Below are positions 1 to 9,138 of a stretch of 64,000 bases of DNA, piece by piece (the first letter of the stretch is position 1; every line of letters starts with the position of its first letter). This stretch comes from CALBPI01 sp038531945. Lineage in GTDB: Bacteria > Pseudomonadota > Gammaproteobacteria > Steroidobacterales > Woeseiaceae. The stretch spans positions 1-64,000 of the forward strand of contig JBCBBH010000006.1 of the NCBI GenBank assembly GCA_038531945.1, given 5' to 3'. Both the position numbers and the translations under genes were made by a program. The notes under the pieces are model-generated. The model made no database searches. It was not told the DNA's origin and was given only the letters and a program-made list of their open reading frames with translations.

Positions 1-39
1 ACCAACGAAAACGCGTAGCGGACAGCTTCAGCGGGTTCG

Positions 40-2871
40 TTGGTTGATCTCGATAGCGCAGCATGGCGTCGCCAAATGGTCTCGATGCTGAAGAGTCGCG
101 ACAAGTGGCTGCCGGTCGTCGTGCGCAGTCTCGAGAGAGATCCCATGCAACTTCGAGCGGCAAGCGAAGCGTTGCTCAAGGAACTGGTGGAAACGACACT
201 GCACAAGTGTTGGCAGGGCTTGAGCGCGGATGAGGAGCAGTCAATTTGGCGAAGCCTGCGTGTTGCACATCGAACGCTATCCGAACAGACAGTGCTGGCG
301 GCATTTCCGTCATCACCGGCAGATGCGCGCAGCGACGTTGCGTATTGGCGTTTTGCGGCGCAGGTGCTGCTCGTTGCCAACAAACCTCAGTGGCGCAAGA
401 AGGTCGATAAGCGACAGGGTTTTGTCAGCACCGAGAAAGCACACAAGAAAGACGTTGAAGACCTTCTCCAGCGACTTCACAGTGTTGATGGGTTGGCCAC
501 AGCGTTCGATGCTGCGCGTTATCTCCCACAGCCCATCTACACAGAAGATCAATGGGCGGGTGTGTTAGCCACGATGACTGCACTGCGGCTTGCCAGCGCT
601 GAATTCACTCGACTAATGAATGAGGCTGGACTCTACGACTATCCCGAGTTGGCAGCGAGTGCACTCGACACCCTCGGTGACGACGATTCAGTTGGCGACC
701 TCGCGCTGCAATACGACTATCGACTGCAACACCTGCTGGTCGATGAAATGCAGGACACAAGTGCGCGACAGTATCGTTTGCTCGAACGGCTTACAGCAGG
801 CTGGCAACCGGATGATGGGCGGACGCTGTTCTGTGTCGGTGACCCGATGCAATCGATCTATGGCTTTCGGGGTGCCGAGGTGAGTCTGTTCTTGCGCGCC
901 TGGGAGGAGGGCATCGGACACGTGGCGCTCGTCCCGATTCGTTTATCGACAAATTTTCGTTCATGTGCGCCTTTGATCGACTGGGTCAACACAACGTTCA
1001 AAGAGGTTTTCAGCGAAGAAAACAACCCCATCGATGAAGCGGTTGCCCACGCGCAGTCGGCAGCGGCGCCTAGTGCCTCCTCTGAAGGTGCCGTTCACTG
1101 GCATTGCCGGGAGGGGGACGCCAGCGAAGAAGCAGACTATGTCGCGGCGCAAGTGCAAACGTTGTTGGGTCAACCGGATCGAACGATCGCAATCGTCGGT
1201 CGAACCCGGCATGCACTGTCGCCGGTCCTCGATAGCCTCGAGCGTCGAGGCGTCGCGTTCGAGTCCATTGATATGGAACGACTGACCGAGCGTGCAGAAG
1301 TCCAGGATCTACTGGCACTAACGCGTGCGCTGGAAATGCCAGATGACGACCTCGCATGGCTGGGTTGCCTTCGGGCGCCCTGGTGTGGCGTCAGTTTGGA
1401 AGCACTCGATGCGCTGATGCTAGACAGTTTCGAGGGATCGAGTGCCGAATTGCGCAAACGCACCGCAGCGATTTTGAACACCAAACTCTGGACACGCGGG
1501 ACACACGCGCGCGTCTGCGATTTTCTAGAAAAATTTGAAAAAGCGCAGGCCATGGCTGCGACGCAGTCGCTTCGCTCGCGCGTTGAACGTCTGTGGGGGT
1601 CATTGGGTGGCCCAGCGATATTGCAGTCCCGGTCGGAGCTGGAAGCGGCGTCTAGTTTTTTCGCGGCTGTCGAGGAGCTTGAGCAGAGTGGGCGGTTGCA
1701 TCAGCCCGCATTGCTAGAGAAGCGACTAAGCGATCGGAAAGTGAGTGGCGGAGTGCCCGGCGCTCGAGTCGTCGTGATGACGATTTATTCGTCCAAAGGC
1801 CTCGAGTTTGATCATGTCCTGATGCCAGGGTTATCGGTGACTTCGCAGACCGATTCGTTTCCGCCGCTGCAAGTCGAGTTTGGCGGCAACTCAGACAATC
1901 CAGCGGTAGTCTTTGCCGCCTCGGGTTACCGTCATGCCGAAGACCGTGACCCACTTACCAAGCTCTTGCGACGCCTGGAAACCGTTCGTGCATCTAACGA
2001 GCTCAAACGGTTGCTGTATGTCGCCACAACACGCGCCAGGGCGTCGTTGCACTTGTTTATCCGTGCTGAGCGGTTGTCCAAAGGTACGCAATGGAAAAGG
2101 CCAACCGCTCACACACTACTTTCCACAATTTGGTCGCAGGCTTTGCCGCATCTGCCGAAACTGGATGACATGCCAGCCGTCGAAACGATTCCAAAAACCA
2201 AAGAACCGATTTTTGTTCCGCCGTTGCACGCAACGATTTCTGAGCCCTGGAAACCGCCTTTGGGCTCCACAACACAATCGCTCGGCGTTGATCGGGTGAT
2301 CGATGCTGATCCTATTGATCGCGGTGACGCCGAAGCCAGGCACGTTGGCACTGTTGTTCATGAATGGTTGCGCGCACTTGCTGATCGCGAAGCGCCTTTG
2401 TCTGTGCTTAACAGTATCGATGATCGCAAGGTCCGGACGGAGCAGTGGCTCGCCCGGCTTGGCGTCTCCGCAGGTCAGGTTCCTTCGTGCGCCGCACGAG
2501 TGCTTGAGACGCTGGAGGTGGGCCTCGATAGTGAGGCAGGCCGTTGGATTGTCGGAAGCCACCACCTCGACAATCGCTCTGAGTTTGAAGTCTGGACCAA
2601 CACGTCTGGCGGCGCACGACGCGTCGTCGTCGATCGTGTCGTCCGACGAGCTGATGGTGAACTGTGGATTATCGACTACAAAACGGCACTACCCGATGAG
2701 GCGGAATCGGTCGAGGAATTCATCGAGCGATCGCGCGCGCAGTATCGAGAGCAATTGCTGCGCTACGAAACCGCGGTACTCGGGCTGAGCGAGTTTCGTG
2801 AATTGAATCGAGAGGATGTGCGCCGAGGATTGTTTCTCGTTGCACTTGGGCGCCTTGTCTCTGTCCGCTAG
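40..2871 (+). CDS. AddA/UvrD-type helicase-nuclease, N-terminus missing
   Basis: The protein resembles the helicase-nuclease subunit of ATP-dependent exonuclease V (AddA/RecB superfamily 1), which unwinds and degrades DNA ends for recombinational repair. Visible parts are the Walker B-like LLVDEMQDTSARQ, the GDPMQSIYGFRGAE motif, LSTNFRS, a C-terminal helicase motif near VMTIYSSKGLEFDHV, and a PD-(D/E)XK nuclease at the end (VVVDRVV then LWIIDYKT, then an EQLLRYE helix). The N-terminal Walker A domain, about 200-250 residues in relatives, is absent. In this frame an amber stop sits at 16-18, so the reading frame cannot simply continue off the left edge, and the first codon (TTG at 40) is only the first possible start. 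The gene is therefore either broken near base 20 or a fragment. Its stop overlaps the convergent gspN stop. Confidence 0.75.
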   Translation: MVDLDSAAWRRQMVSMLKSRDKWLPVVVRSLERDPMQLRAASEALLKELVETTLHKCWQGLSADEEQSIWRSLRVAHRTLSEQTVLAAFPSSPADARSDVAYWRFAAQVLLVANKPQWRKKVDKRQGFVSTEKAHKKDVEDLLQRLHSVDGLATAFDAARYLPQPIYTEDQWAGVLATMTALRLASAEFTRLMNEAGLYDYPELAASALDTLGDDDSVGDLALQYDYRLQHLLVDEMQDTSARQYRLLERLTAGWQPDDGRTLFCVGDPMQSIYGFRGAEVSLFLRAWEEGIGHVALVPIRLSTNFRSCAPLIDWVNTTFKEVFSEENNPIDEAVAHAQSAAAPSASSEGAVHWHCREGDASEEADYVAAQVQTLLGQPDRTIAIVGRTRHALSPVLDSLERRGVAFESIDMERLTERAEVQDLLALTRALEMPDDDLAWLGCLRAPWCGVSLEALDALMLDSFEGSSAELRKRTAAILNTKLWTRGTHARVCDFLEKFEKAQAMAATQSLRSRVERLWGSLGGPAILQSRSELEAASSFFAAVEELEQSGRLHQPALLEKRLSDRKVSGGVPGARVVVMTIYSSKGLEFDHVLMPGLSVTSQTDSFPPLQVEFGGNSDNPAVVFAASGYRHAEDRDPLTKLLRRLETVRASNELKRLLYVATTRARASLHLFIRAERLSKGTQWKRPTAHTLLSTIWSQALPHLPKLDDMPAVETIPKTKEPIFVPPLHATISEPWKPPLGSTTQSLGVDRVIDADPIDRGDAEARHVGTVVHEWLRALADREAPLSVLNSIDDRKVRTEQWLARLGVSAGQVPSCAARVLETLEVGLDSEAGRWIVGSHHLDNRSEFEVWTNTSGGARRVVVDRVVRRADGELWIIDYKTALPDEAESVEEFIERSRAQYREQLLRYETAVLGLSEFRELNREDVRRGLFLVALGRLVSVR

Positions 2872-3626
2872 GGATCGATCAGCACACCGCGCTCGTCAAG
2901 ACGGAAACGGCCCGCGGCGTCCGGTTGACCGAGAGCGACGCTGATCTGCTGTTTGAGCCGTTGCGGTGCCTCATTGGTGAGCGCAACGGTGCCCGTCAAC
3001 TCGTAACGCGAGTCTGTTGCGAGGCGCAAAGTGGCATTGACATCGAACGCACCTTCCAGCGTCTCAATGACGCCGGTGACGGGAAACTCGCTGTCATTCT
3101 CAGGCTCAGCGAAGGTGATGCGATGCGATCCAAGGGGTTGCGTACCGATCCCGAGGTAGGTGAGCTCACGCAGTTCAAGTACCCCATCGGAAACTGAGAC
3201 CGGCCACTGTTGTTCGATTTCCAACCGCGCGGCGGAGGCCCGTGCGATACCGCGGGACGGCCCCATGGAAGCATTGCGGGTCAGAGGGGCAAGATCAATT
3301 TGTGCGCGTAAATTCTGCGCAACAATTCTGCCGGTCAGCGAAGCGGAAACTGTGCCGTCAAAGAACCCGCCAGGCAACTGCGTTTCTATGCGTGCCTTCG
3401 CACGACCGGTCAGCAAAGCCAGCGGCGCAAGTTTCCATTGGACAGGTCCGATGCCAAGTCCATCGACAGAAACGGCGCCGATGGTACCGCTCCAGATTGT
3501 GCCTTGTATTCCACGTGTTTGGATCTGGTCGGGAAGGAACCAGCCGAGCGCGACTGATGCCGGTAGCCGCGCGAGCAAACCCACTACAAAAATCGGGATA
3601 GCCACCCACAGTGCTCGTTTTACCAT
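2868..3626 (-). CDS. gspN: type II secretion system protein N
   Basis: Last gene of the gsp operon. The 252-residue product starts with a membrane anchor (about residues 5-28) and continues as an AsmA-like beta-rich periplasmic domain, typical of GspN. Characteristic early features are GIQGTIWSGTIGAV and a following LAPLALLTGRAKA segment. GspN is an accessory inner-membrane component of the type II secretion machine. It starts 14 bases after the gspM stop. Its stop codon overlaps that of the convergent helicase gene. Confidence 0.85.
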   Translation of the reverse strand: MVKRALWVAIPIFVVGLLARLPASVALGWFLPDQIQTRGIQGTIWSGTIGAVSVDGLGIGPVQWKLAPLALLTGRAKARIETQLPGGFFDGTVSASLTGRIVAQNLRAQIDLAPLTRNASMGPSRGIARASAARLEIEQQWPVSVSDGVLELRELTYLGIGTQPLGSHRITFAEPENDSEFPVTGVIETLEGAFDVNATLRLATDSRYELTGTVALTNEAPQRLKQQISVALGQPDAAGRFRLDERGVLIDP

Positions 3627-3640
3627 GGCGAATTCCCCGG

Positions 3641-4117
3641 CTAGCCGCGTTGCAGCACAAAGCTGGCGTCGACGCGTCCGACCTCTGAACGGTCCGTCAT
3701 TCGGGCCTGACTGACATTGAGGTTGTGCGCGTTGGACAATATTCCAAGCCAGCGGACCAGGTCATCAAATCCGGCATTCTCGAAATTGACCCGTATCGCA
3801 TCATTGCCGGTCGGTGAGCTGCTGGTGTAGGCGGAGCCCAGGCCGTTGGCTCTTGCTGTGTTTGCGACGATTAGTGTCAGGGAGTCCTCAGCGCCGCCAC
3901 CGGTTGGCGATGCTGTGCTGCCGCCGCGGCTCGCGAGGTAGCGATCTGCATCGCCGATCAACTCGATCTTGTTCTCGACTTCCCGCGCTTTCGCATCGTG
4001 CTTCAACATCACCGGTTCGATGACATACAAATATATTCCGAGCACCGTCAGGATGACACCAGCGCTCACGACCAGGATTTGTTCTCGCTTCTGTAACGAT
4101 TGGAACCACTCGCTCAT
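3641..4117 (-). CDS. gspM: type II secretion system protein M
   Basis: 158 residues with a single membrane segment near residues 15-33 (ILVVSAGVILTVLGIYLYVI), preceded by the typical MSEWFQSLQKREQ cytoplasmic start, and a ferredoxin-like periplasmic domain. GspM binds GspL in the inner-membrane assembly platform. Its ATG overlaps the gspL stop (ATGA), which suggests translational coupling. Confidence 0.9.
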   Translation of the reverse strand: MSEWFQSLQKREQILVVSAGVILTVLGIYLYVIEPVMLKHDAKAREVENKIELIGDADRYLASRGGSTASPTGGGAEDSLTLIVANTARANGLGSAYTSSSPTGNDAIRVNFENAGFDDLVRWLGILSNAHNLNVSQARMTDRSEVGRVDASFVLQRG

Positions 4118-5385
4118 TCGCTGCCCCCCGTAACCTGCAACCGACCAGCGACAGCGTTTTCATCCTTGCGTTCGGTGCGCAGGATTCGCGCATCAATCTC
4201 ATCGCCACGGGCAATCGCGTCCTTGAGATTTTCGAGCGCAATGTCCGACTCAGTAACGACCTGAAGATTCAGTGTTCCGTTGTCAAAGCTGATGGCTTCG
4301 ATCTGCAGAGAGTTGGAACCTCGCGCTCCCGCGAGTGCACCGAGCATGTCCAGAAACTGAACGCTTGAAGCTTGCCCATCCGTTGCATTGCCCCCAGCAC
4401 TTCCCGGCGCACGCCGACTTAGCACACGGGACAGCAGCGCTGATGCTCTGGATGCCTCTACGCGTTGCCCGTCAATGCGTTGCAACCGATCCAGTATTTG
4501 CTCGTCCAATGCAGTCGAGCGTTTTGACAAGGCAAACGCCTCTACCGCTGTTCCTGCGAACGCCACGAAACCGACGGCCACCAGAAGTGCGGCGGCGGCG
4601 TACCACGGACGCAGCAACGCCAACGCGTCGTTCTTTACGCCGAATTGTCCTTGCAGAAGGTTCACGCCGGGCCGTGCCAGCAGCGCCCGGGCTGCAAATC
4701 CGAACCACCCTTGCGACAGTTCGCGCACTTCCAGTGGTGTATCGGCAAACTCGCTGACCTGAAGTGCGTCGCCGTGTCTTTCTTGCGCCTTTGAGTCGGC
4801 GTAAATCGTGATTTGACGAACGTCCAGATCGTGGTATTGCGCGCTATCGAGCGCCGCTGTGATGGCGAGTGTCAGGGGCAACCCCGTGAACGTCACCGGT
4901 GCCACACCGGCGCCATCTACGATCGTTAAATCGTCTACCAATAGAACGTGAAGATGTCCTTCCGGTGCATCGAGCGCATCCTGTACTGCATAAATTGTAC
5001 GAGGTTGAACACCGGCTTCCTGGCTCGACGCAACAATACTGTCGAGCGTCGTCTTCGGGAGAACGTTGACCTGGCGCTTGCCGTCGGTGCGCTTGTCACC
5101 GACTGCGAAATGCAGGTTCTCTACCTCTCCGGGAAACTGCTCTTCGAGTGCATACGGCAGTGCGCTTAGCAGCTTCTTGCCGGAAACCGGCAGGTCGGTT
5201 TCGACACCGGAAAGATCTCCGCAGCAAACGATCAGGCTGACAGGGGTCGTGCCTGCGGTGCTCGCGAGTTGTGCCCATGAGCCGCGACCGGGTTCACTCA
5301 TGACATCGCCATCCGAGGAGGCCCGAACCCAAGTCAGGGTTTGCGCTTCCACGTCGCTGATGCCTGCGTAGATTATGTCGCTCAA
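4114..5385 (-). CDS. gspL: type II secretion system protein L
   Basis: 423 residues. The N-terminal half is the actin-like cytoplasmic domain that docks the GspE ATPase in known systems (PVSLIVCCGDLSGVETDLPV, then SALPYALEEQF). One membrane segment follows (about residues 250-270, AAAALLVAVGFVAFAGTAV), then a periplasmic ferredoxin-like domain that pairs with GspM. Length and order match GspL. Neighbouring genes are gspK upstream (31-base gap) and gspM downstream (ATGA overlap). Confidence 0.9.
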   Translation of the reverse strand: MSDIIYAGISDVEAQTLTWVRASSDGDVMSEPGRGSWAQLASTAGTTPVSLIVCCGDLSGVETDLPVSGKKLLSALPYALEEQFPGEVENLHFAVGDKRTDGKRQVNVLPKTTLDSIVASSQEAGVQPRTIYAVQDALDAPEGHLHVLLVDDLTIVDGAGVAPVTFTGLPLTLAITAALDSAQYHDLDVRQITIYADSKAQERHGDALQVSEFADTPLEVRELSQGWFGFAARALLARPGVNLLQGQFGVKNDALALLRPWYAAAALLVAVGFVAFAGTAVEAFALSKRSTALDEQILDRLQRIDGQRVEASRASALLSRVLSRRAPGSAGGNATDGQASSVQFLDMLGALAGARGSNSLQIEAISFDNGTLNLQVVTESDIALENLKDAIARGDEIDARILRTERKDENAVAGRLQVTGGSE

Positions 5386-5416
5386 GCCGAACCCCTCTTA
5401 TTCTGCAACGCTTGTT

Positions 5417-6349
5417 TCATGGGGGATTGCCGTAGCTGCGTTGAACCACAGCTACCTGACCCTGATCGGTACGGTAGAGAAGAGAGTACATCGTGAACCG
5501 AATAGTGCCAATACGCACAATCGTTCGAAGCTCGAAAAAATCGCTGGTCGTACCGAGCGTTGCGATCACATCGTCCTCTAACAGGCCGGCAAAAGTGACT
5601 TGAAGATCTTCGATACCGATCTCGGTGCGCTCCTCGATGACCTGTTCGACATCCCCGGCCGATAGGTTTTCATCGAGTACCTGGAGCAGCAGTGGTGGCG
5701 CGGTATTCACATTGATCGGGGTTTGTGCGGGCAGGGCGGTGACGTGCTGGTACAGCGGCTGTAGCGCCTCGGCAGGAATGCCCTCGATGATCGCGAGCTC
5801 CGAGGCCGATCGAAACGCGAGGTTCGGTGCGCGCAGTGGCGGTATCCTCGTCGTGTAAATCTCATCCTCTGCACCACCTGGAAACCGCGGTTCGGTATCC
5901 AGATCGATCCAGTCGATGACCGCGTCAGCGATTTGTGGGTCCAGTTCCAACGCAGCCAGCAGTCGACGGAACCGCTCGACCTCGATTTCGATCGGTTCGC
6001 CAGCGGTATCGGTGAGGTTGTTCAGATTGAAGCGACCTTGCAGGTCTTGCACCACACCGGTGATGGTTCCTTGAATGCCGACGCCCTCGACCGGCAGTGG
6101 TGGCAGCTCCTGGGCCCAGATTTCGCCGAAGTGATCGTTGTCAGAGTCGGTCTTGTCCTGGCGCAGAATATCGCCAATCCAATCCTCAGCCCCGAGCGCG
6201 GCAAGGCGGGCCTGTTCCTGCCACAGCAGGCTTTCGGTTCGTCGAATCTGCAGCGTTACGTCATATGCGATTTGCGTCATGACCGACGCCACGAGTGCCG
6301 CCAAAAACAGAGCAAAGATTAGTGCGACCGCACCTCGTTGGCGTCTCAT
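5417..6349 (-). CDS. gspK: type II secretion minor pseudopilin K
   Basis: The reading frame is open to 6454, but the start at 6349 is preferred: it overlaps the gspJ stop (ATGA) and puts the prepilin signal at the N-terminus (MRRQRGAVALIFALFLAALV). This gives 310 residues. After the leader Gly6 the mature protein begins AVALI, so the +5 glutamate found in other pseudopilins is absent. That absence is typical of GspK, which sits at the pseudopilus tip. The body has the GspK pattern GRFNLNNL and an acid-rich VIDWIDLDTEP segment, plus helix-hairpin-helix-like INVNTAPPLLLQVL. Confidence 0.9.
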   Translation of the reverse strand: MRRQRGAVALIFALFLAALVASVMTQIAYDVTLQIRRTESLLWQEQARLAALGAEDWIGDILRQDKTDSDNDHFGEIWAQELPPLPVEGVGIQGTITGVVQDLQGRFNLNNLTDTAGEPIEIEVERFRRLLAALELDPQIADAVIDWIDLDTEPRFPGGAEDEIYTTRIPPLRAPNLAFRSASELAIIEGIPAEALQPLYQHVTALPAQTPINVNTAPPLLLQVLDENLSAGDVEQVIEERTEIGIEDLQVTFAGLLEDDVIATLGTTSDFFELRTIVRIGTIRFTMYSLLYRTDQGQVAVVQRSYGNPP

Positions 6350-6963
6350 GAGCCAACCTCGATGACGCGACGCAATTCGCCCCAGTATTCGTGAACTACC
6401 TGGACCTCGATAGCACGTGGGGGCGGAGCGGTGGTGGCGTTGAGCGGTGGCCACTGCTCGCTCCAGCTATCATCGGCCTCGCCGAGAAAGCGAAACAGGA
6501 TCTGTTCAACGCCATCGAGCAGCACGGCCTCCTGCGGCACGGTTGCGACAACCGGGTCGAGCACTGGCCATTGCGCGCGGATGACTTCACCGTCTTCGAA
6601 TCGGTATGCGATCCGCTGGGTTGTTGCGCGCGGCGCTTGCAGTGGATTGCCGTAACCCGTGCGAGTCACTTCCACGATGTAGTTGCTGCGCGCGTCCGCC
6701 AGCAATGGCGGACGCCAGGCGTTGCCGACAGGTTCACGCACCGGACGCGGATGGTACTGTGCGAAATCGCTGCCGAGCACCGACATCGCGCGTTGCAGTT
6801 GCAAGAGTTCTCCAATCTCGCGTTTCAAACGCTCATCGGTCTCCAGCGCCTGGAAGAAAATACGCCAGGACATCACGGACAGTATGCCAAACACGAACAC
6901 CGCGACCATCACCTCCATCAGGGTGATGCCGATCTGTGTCCGCCGTCTATTGGCGATTTTCAT
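6346..6963 (-). CDS. gspJ: type II secretion minor pseudopilin J
   Basis: 205 residues with a prepilin-type N-terminus: a basic leader MKIANRRRTQIG, then ITLMEVMVAVFVFGILSVMSW. The +5 glutamate (E17) is present, and the +1 residue is Ile rather than the usual Phe. GspJ packs with GspI and GspK at the pseudopilus tip. The start overlaps gspI by 17 bases and the stop overlaps the gspK ATG. Confidence 0.9.
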   Translation of the reverse strand: MKIANRRRTQIGITLMEVMVAVFVFGILSVMSWRIFFQALETDERLKREIGELLQLQRAMSVLGSDFAQYHPRPVREPVGNAWRPPLLADARSNYIVEVTRTGYGNPLQAPRATTQRIAYRFEDGEVIRAQWPVLDPVVATVPQEAVLLDGVEQILFRFLGEADDSWSEQWPPLNATTAPPPRAIEVQVVHEYWGELRRVIEVGS

Positions 6964-7381
6964 TTTCGACTTCGTCGAGTTGAGCGTACGCGGGGACGCC
7001 TACGGCCGGCGGTGGCTGAGCGCGCGATACAAAACCGCTCACGGTGCGAACGTTGGTGTCGTCAGGACGCAAGACACTGACGTCGAGTCGGCGTAGCCCC
7101 TCGATTCCGGACTCTGAAACCACAGTCTCTACAATCCATTCGCGGCGACCGTACTCAATTTCGGCAGTGGAGCGTCCCACGTCGGGGTATTGGCGAGACA
7201 GGCGAACTTCTGCGATCGCGTTGCTCGCGATCAATATCGCCAGGGTCCGATCACGCAGCTGAAAAACGTCATTGGTGCGCTGACCCAACAGCACGCCCGC
7301 GCCCGCAAGAGCGAGCGCCACGATGACCAAAGCGACCATGACTTCGACCAGCGTGAACCCGGTGTCGTGACGAAGGCTCAT
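6947..7381 (-). CDS. gspI: type II secretion minor pseudopilin I
   Basis: 144 residues. Prepilin N-terminus MSLRHDTG followed by FTLVEVMVALVIVALALAGA, with Phe at +1 and Glu at +5. The body has the family motif ILIASNAIAEVRL and a REWIVET strand. The start lies 4 bases inside the end of gspH, and the end overlaps gspJ. It is a minor pseudopilin of the tip complex. The last 20 residues are rich in Pro, Ala and acidic residues and look unstructured. Confidence 0.88.
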   Translation of the reverse strand: MSLRHDTGFTLVEVMVALVIVALALAGAGVLLGQRTNDVFQLRDRTLAILIASNAIAEVRLSRQYPDVGRSTAEIEYGRREWIVETVVSESGIEGLRRLDVSVLRPDDTNVRTVSGFVSRAQPPPAVGVPAYAQLDEVENENRQ

Positions 7382-7941
7382 GGCCGCGCTGTCAGCAACT
7401 CAAGTTCGCCAAAAGCATCACCGTTCAGTTGAACGAATGCATCGCTACCAAAGCGTTCAAAGTCGAGCTCGAAGGGTGTCATCTCGCCACTGGTCAAAAT
7501 AACGACGTGCGGCGGTTGTGTAGCAGTTTCGATCGGATTGCCGAACGCGTCCAACTGCTCCTCGTCGCTATCCTCGTCTTTAATCCGTTCCAGTTCGACT
7601 TCCCGTTGTTCCACCACGAGTGCCAGATTGATATCGTCGCCGAAGACTTTCGGGGCAAACATGGGATCGTCGCTGAGGGTTAACCAGGCACCAGTGTCTG
7701 GGTCAAGATCGAGAATCTCGTAGCCATCTGGTTCGAAACGAAGGCCAAAGTTGCGCCCTTGCAGCGCCGCCTCATCGCGCAGCAACTGAATCGTGTCGGC
7801 GAATTTTCCGGCGGCAGTCTCTGTAGGAGACTGCCTGTTGGTCAGGGTGATCTTGGGCAATGCGACGACGACGATCACCAACAGGATGACCAAAGCGACG
7901 AGAATTTCGATTAGGCTAAACCCGCGTGGATTGCGTCGCAT
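7378..7941 (-). CDS. gspH: type II secretion minor pseudopilin H
   Basis: The frame is open to 8028, but the ATG at 7941 is preferred. It lies 10 bases after the gspG stop, has GGAG upstream, and starts MRRNPRGFSLIEILVALVIL with a proper prepilin cleavage site (Gly7/Phe8, Glu at +5). The product is 187 residues. The body contains the GspH-like LRDEAALQGRNFGLRFEPDGY pattern of minor pseudopilins. A strongly acidic stretch (about residues 115-125, KDEDSDEEQ) is unusual and likely a loop. Confidence 0.87.
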   Translation of the reverse strand: MRRNPRGFSLIEILVALVILLVIVVVALPKITLTNRQSPTETAAGKFADTIQLLRDEAALQGRNFGLRFEPDGYEILDLDPDTGAWLTLSDDPMFAPKVFGDDINLALVVEQREVELERIKDEDSDEEQLDAFGNPIETATQPPHVVILTSGEMTPFELDFERFGSDAFVQLNGDAFGELELLTARP

Positions 7942-7951
7942 CGGCTTCACG

Positions 7952-8392
7952 TCACTCCCAGTTGCCGATGTCCGCGTCTTCGCCTTCGCCGCCCTGCTGG
8001 CCATCACGACCGAGCGAATAGATGTCATAGTCGCTGCGTTGCCCAGGGGTCAGGTAAACATACTCACGCCCCCAGGGATCCTTAGGCATCGCGTCAAGGT
8101 AACCGTCGGCCGCGTAGTTCGTGAGATTCGGGTCATTCGGTCGCTCGACGAGGGCACGAAGGCCTTGTTCGCTGGTGGGGTAAACGAAGTTATCGAGGCG
8201 GTAAATCTTCAGCGCGGCTTCAATACTCCCGAGATCAGATTTTACGCGCGTGACCTGCGCCTTGTAGACGTTGCCGAAAATCTTCGGCCCGACCGCAGCG
8301 GCCAGAACGCCGATAATGACAACAACCACGATCACCTCGAGAAGGGTGAAGCCTGATTGCCGCGCGTGGGTTATTCGTCTTTCGCTCTGCAT
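7952..8392 (-). CDS. gspG: type II secretion major pseudopilin G
   Basis: First gene of the operon in this window. The start at 8392 (rather than the open frame to 8518) is backed by GGAG about 11 bases upstream and by the leader MQSERRITHARQSG with cleavage before FTLLEVIVVVVIIGVLAAAV (Glu19 is +5). The product is 146 residues, with the family signatures YKAQVTRVKSDLGSIEAALK, YPTSEQGLRALVE and KDPWGREYVYLTPG. The acidic C-terminus (GEGEDADIGNWE) contains residues that usually bind calcium in GspG. The upstream genes gspC, D, E and F are not in this window. Confidence 0.95.
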   Translation of the reverse strand: MQSERRITHARQSGFTLLEVIVVVVIIGVLAAAVGPKIFGNVYKAQVTRVKSDLGSIEAALKIYRLDNFVYPTSEQGLRALVERPNDPNLTNYAADGYLDAMPKDPWGREYVYLTPGQRSDYDIYSLGRDGQQGGEGEDADIGNWE

Positions 8393-8494
8393 GACTGGAC
8401 ACTCCAATGCTGTGTTGTGCAGACTGAGGTCTGTGCCGGTTATTGACGTCGCCAGACCCGATAAGTTCGCGCGGAATGATACCAGAGCCCCTGC

Positions 8495-9103
8495 ATGACA
8501 GCCCCTGACCCGGTCCACACTCTGCGCCCGCGCCCACGTTCGGGGCTATGGGTTCTTGGAATACTCGCCTTCATTATCGCAGTTTCGGCGTTCCTACCCA
8601 GCCACGTTGCCGACGTTTTCGCCTATTTCCGATCGAAACTGCCGGTTGAGGCGTGGCGCCTGGTATCTGCGCATCTCGTGCATCTGAATTGGCAACATGC
8701 CCTAATGAATGCGCTCGCGCTGGCGCTGCTGGCAGCTTTGGTGGGTCGCTGTCTGACAGCACGGCAGTGGGCCTGGTTCTGGTTTACGGCGAGCGTGTTC
8801 GTGTCAGTGGGTTTGTGGATAGTCCTACCCGACCTCGAACGCTATGTGGGGGCATCGGGCGTTCTGCATGGCGTAGCCGCACTGGGCGGAATCGCCATGT
8901 TCCGCGAGCACCGGTTGGAATCGGTGCTGCTGCTCGGCGGATTGATCGTCAAAATTGGCTGGGAAGTGCAATTCGGTGCGACTGCAGCAACCGCTGAGTT
9001 AATCGGCGGAAATGTCATCGAACAAGCGCATTGGTTCGGTGCGGTTTATGGGGCTCTGGTCGGCGGCATATTCTGGGCCTTTCGACGCGGTTCTCAGTTG
9101 TGA
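8495..9103 (+). CDS. rhombosortase (rhomboid-family intramembrane protease)
   Basis: 202 residues with about six hydrophobic segments. Rhomboid features are HLVHLNWQHALMN (residues 61-72), the serine motif VGASGVLHG with catalytic Ser121, and the histidine motif QAHWFGAVYGAL with His179. The small size and divergent position beside a gsp operon fit the rhombosortase subgroup, which cleaves GlyGly-CTERM tails of type II secreted proteins in the periplasm or inner membrane. The 102-base gap to gspG would have to hold both divergent promoters. No GlyGly-CTERM substrate is encoded in this window. Confidence 0.8.
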   Translation: MTAPDPVHTLRPRPRSGLWVLGILAFIIAVSAFLPSHVADVFAYFRSKLPVEAWRLVSAHLVHLNWQHALMNALALALLAALVGRCLTARQWAWFWFTASVFVSVGLWIVLPDLERYVGASGVLHGVAALGGIAMFREHRLESVLLLGGLIVKIGWEVQFGATAATAELIGGNVIEQAHWFGAVYGALVGGIFWAFRRGSQL

Positions 9104-9138
9104 GATCATTACAGGCTTTCTGATCGACAGGACCGACA

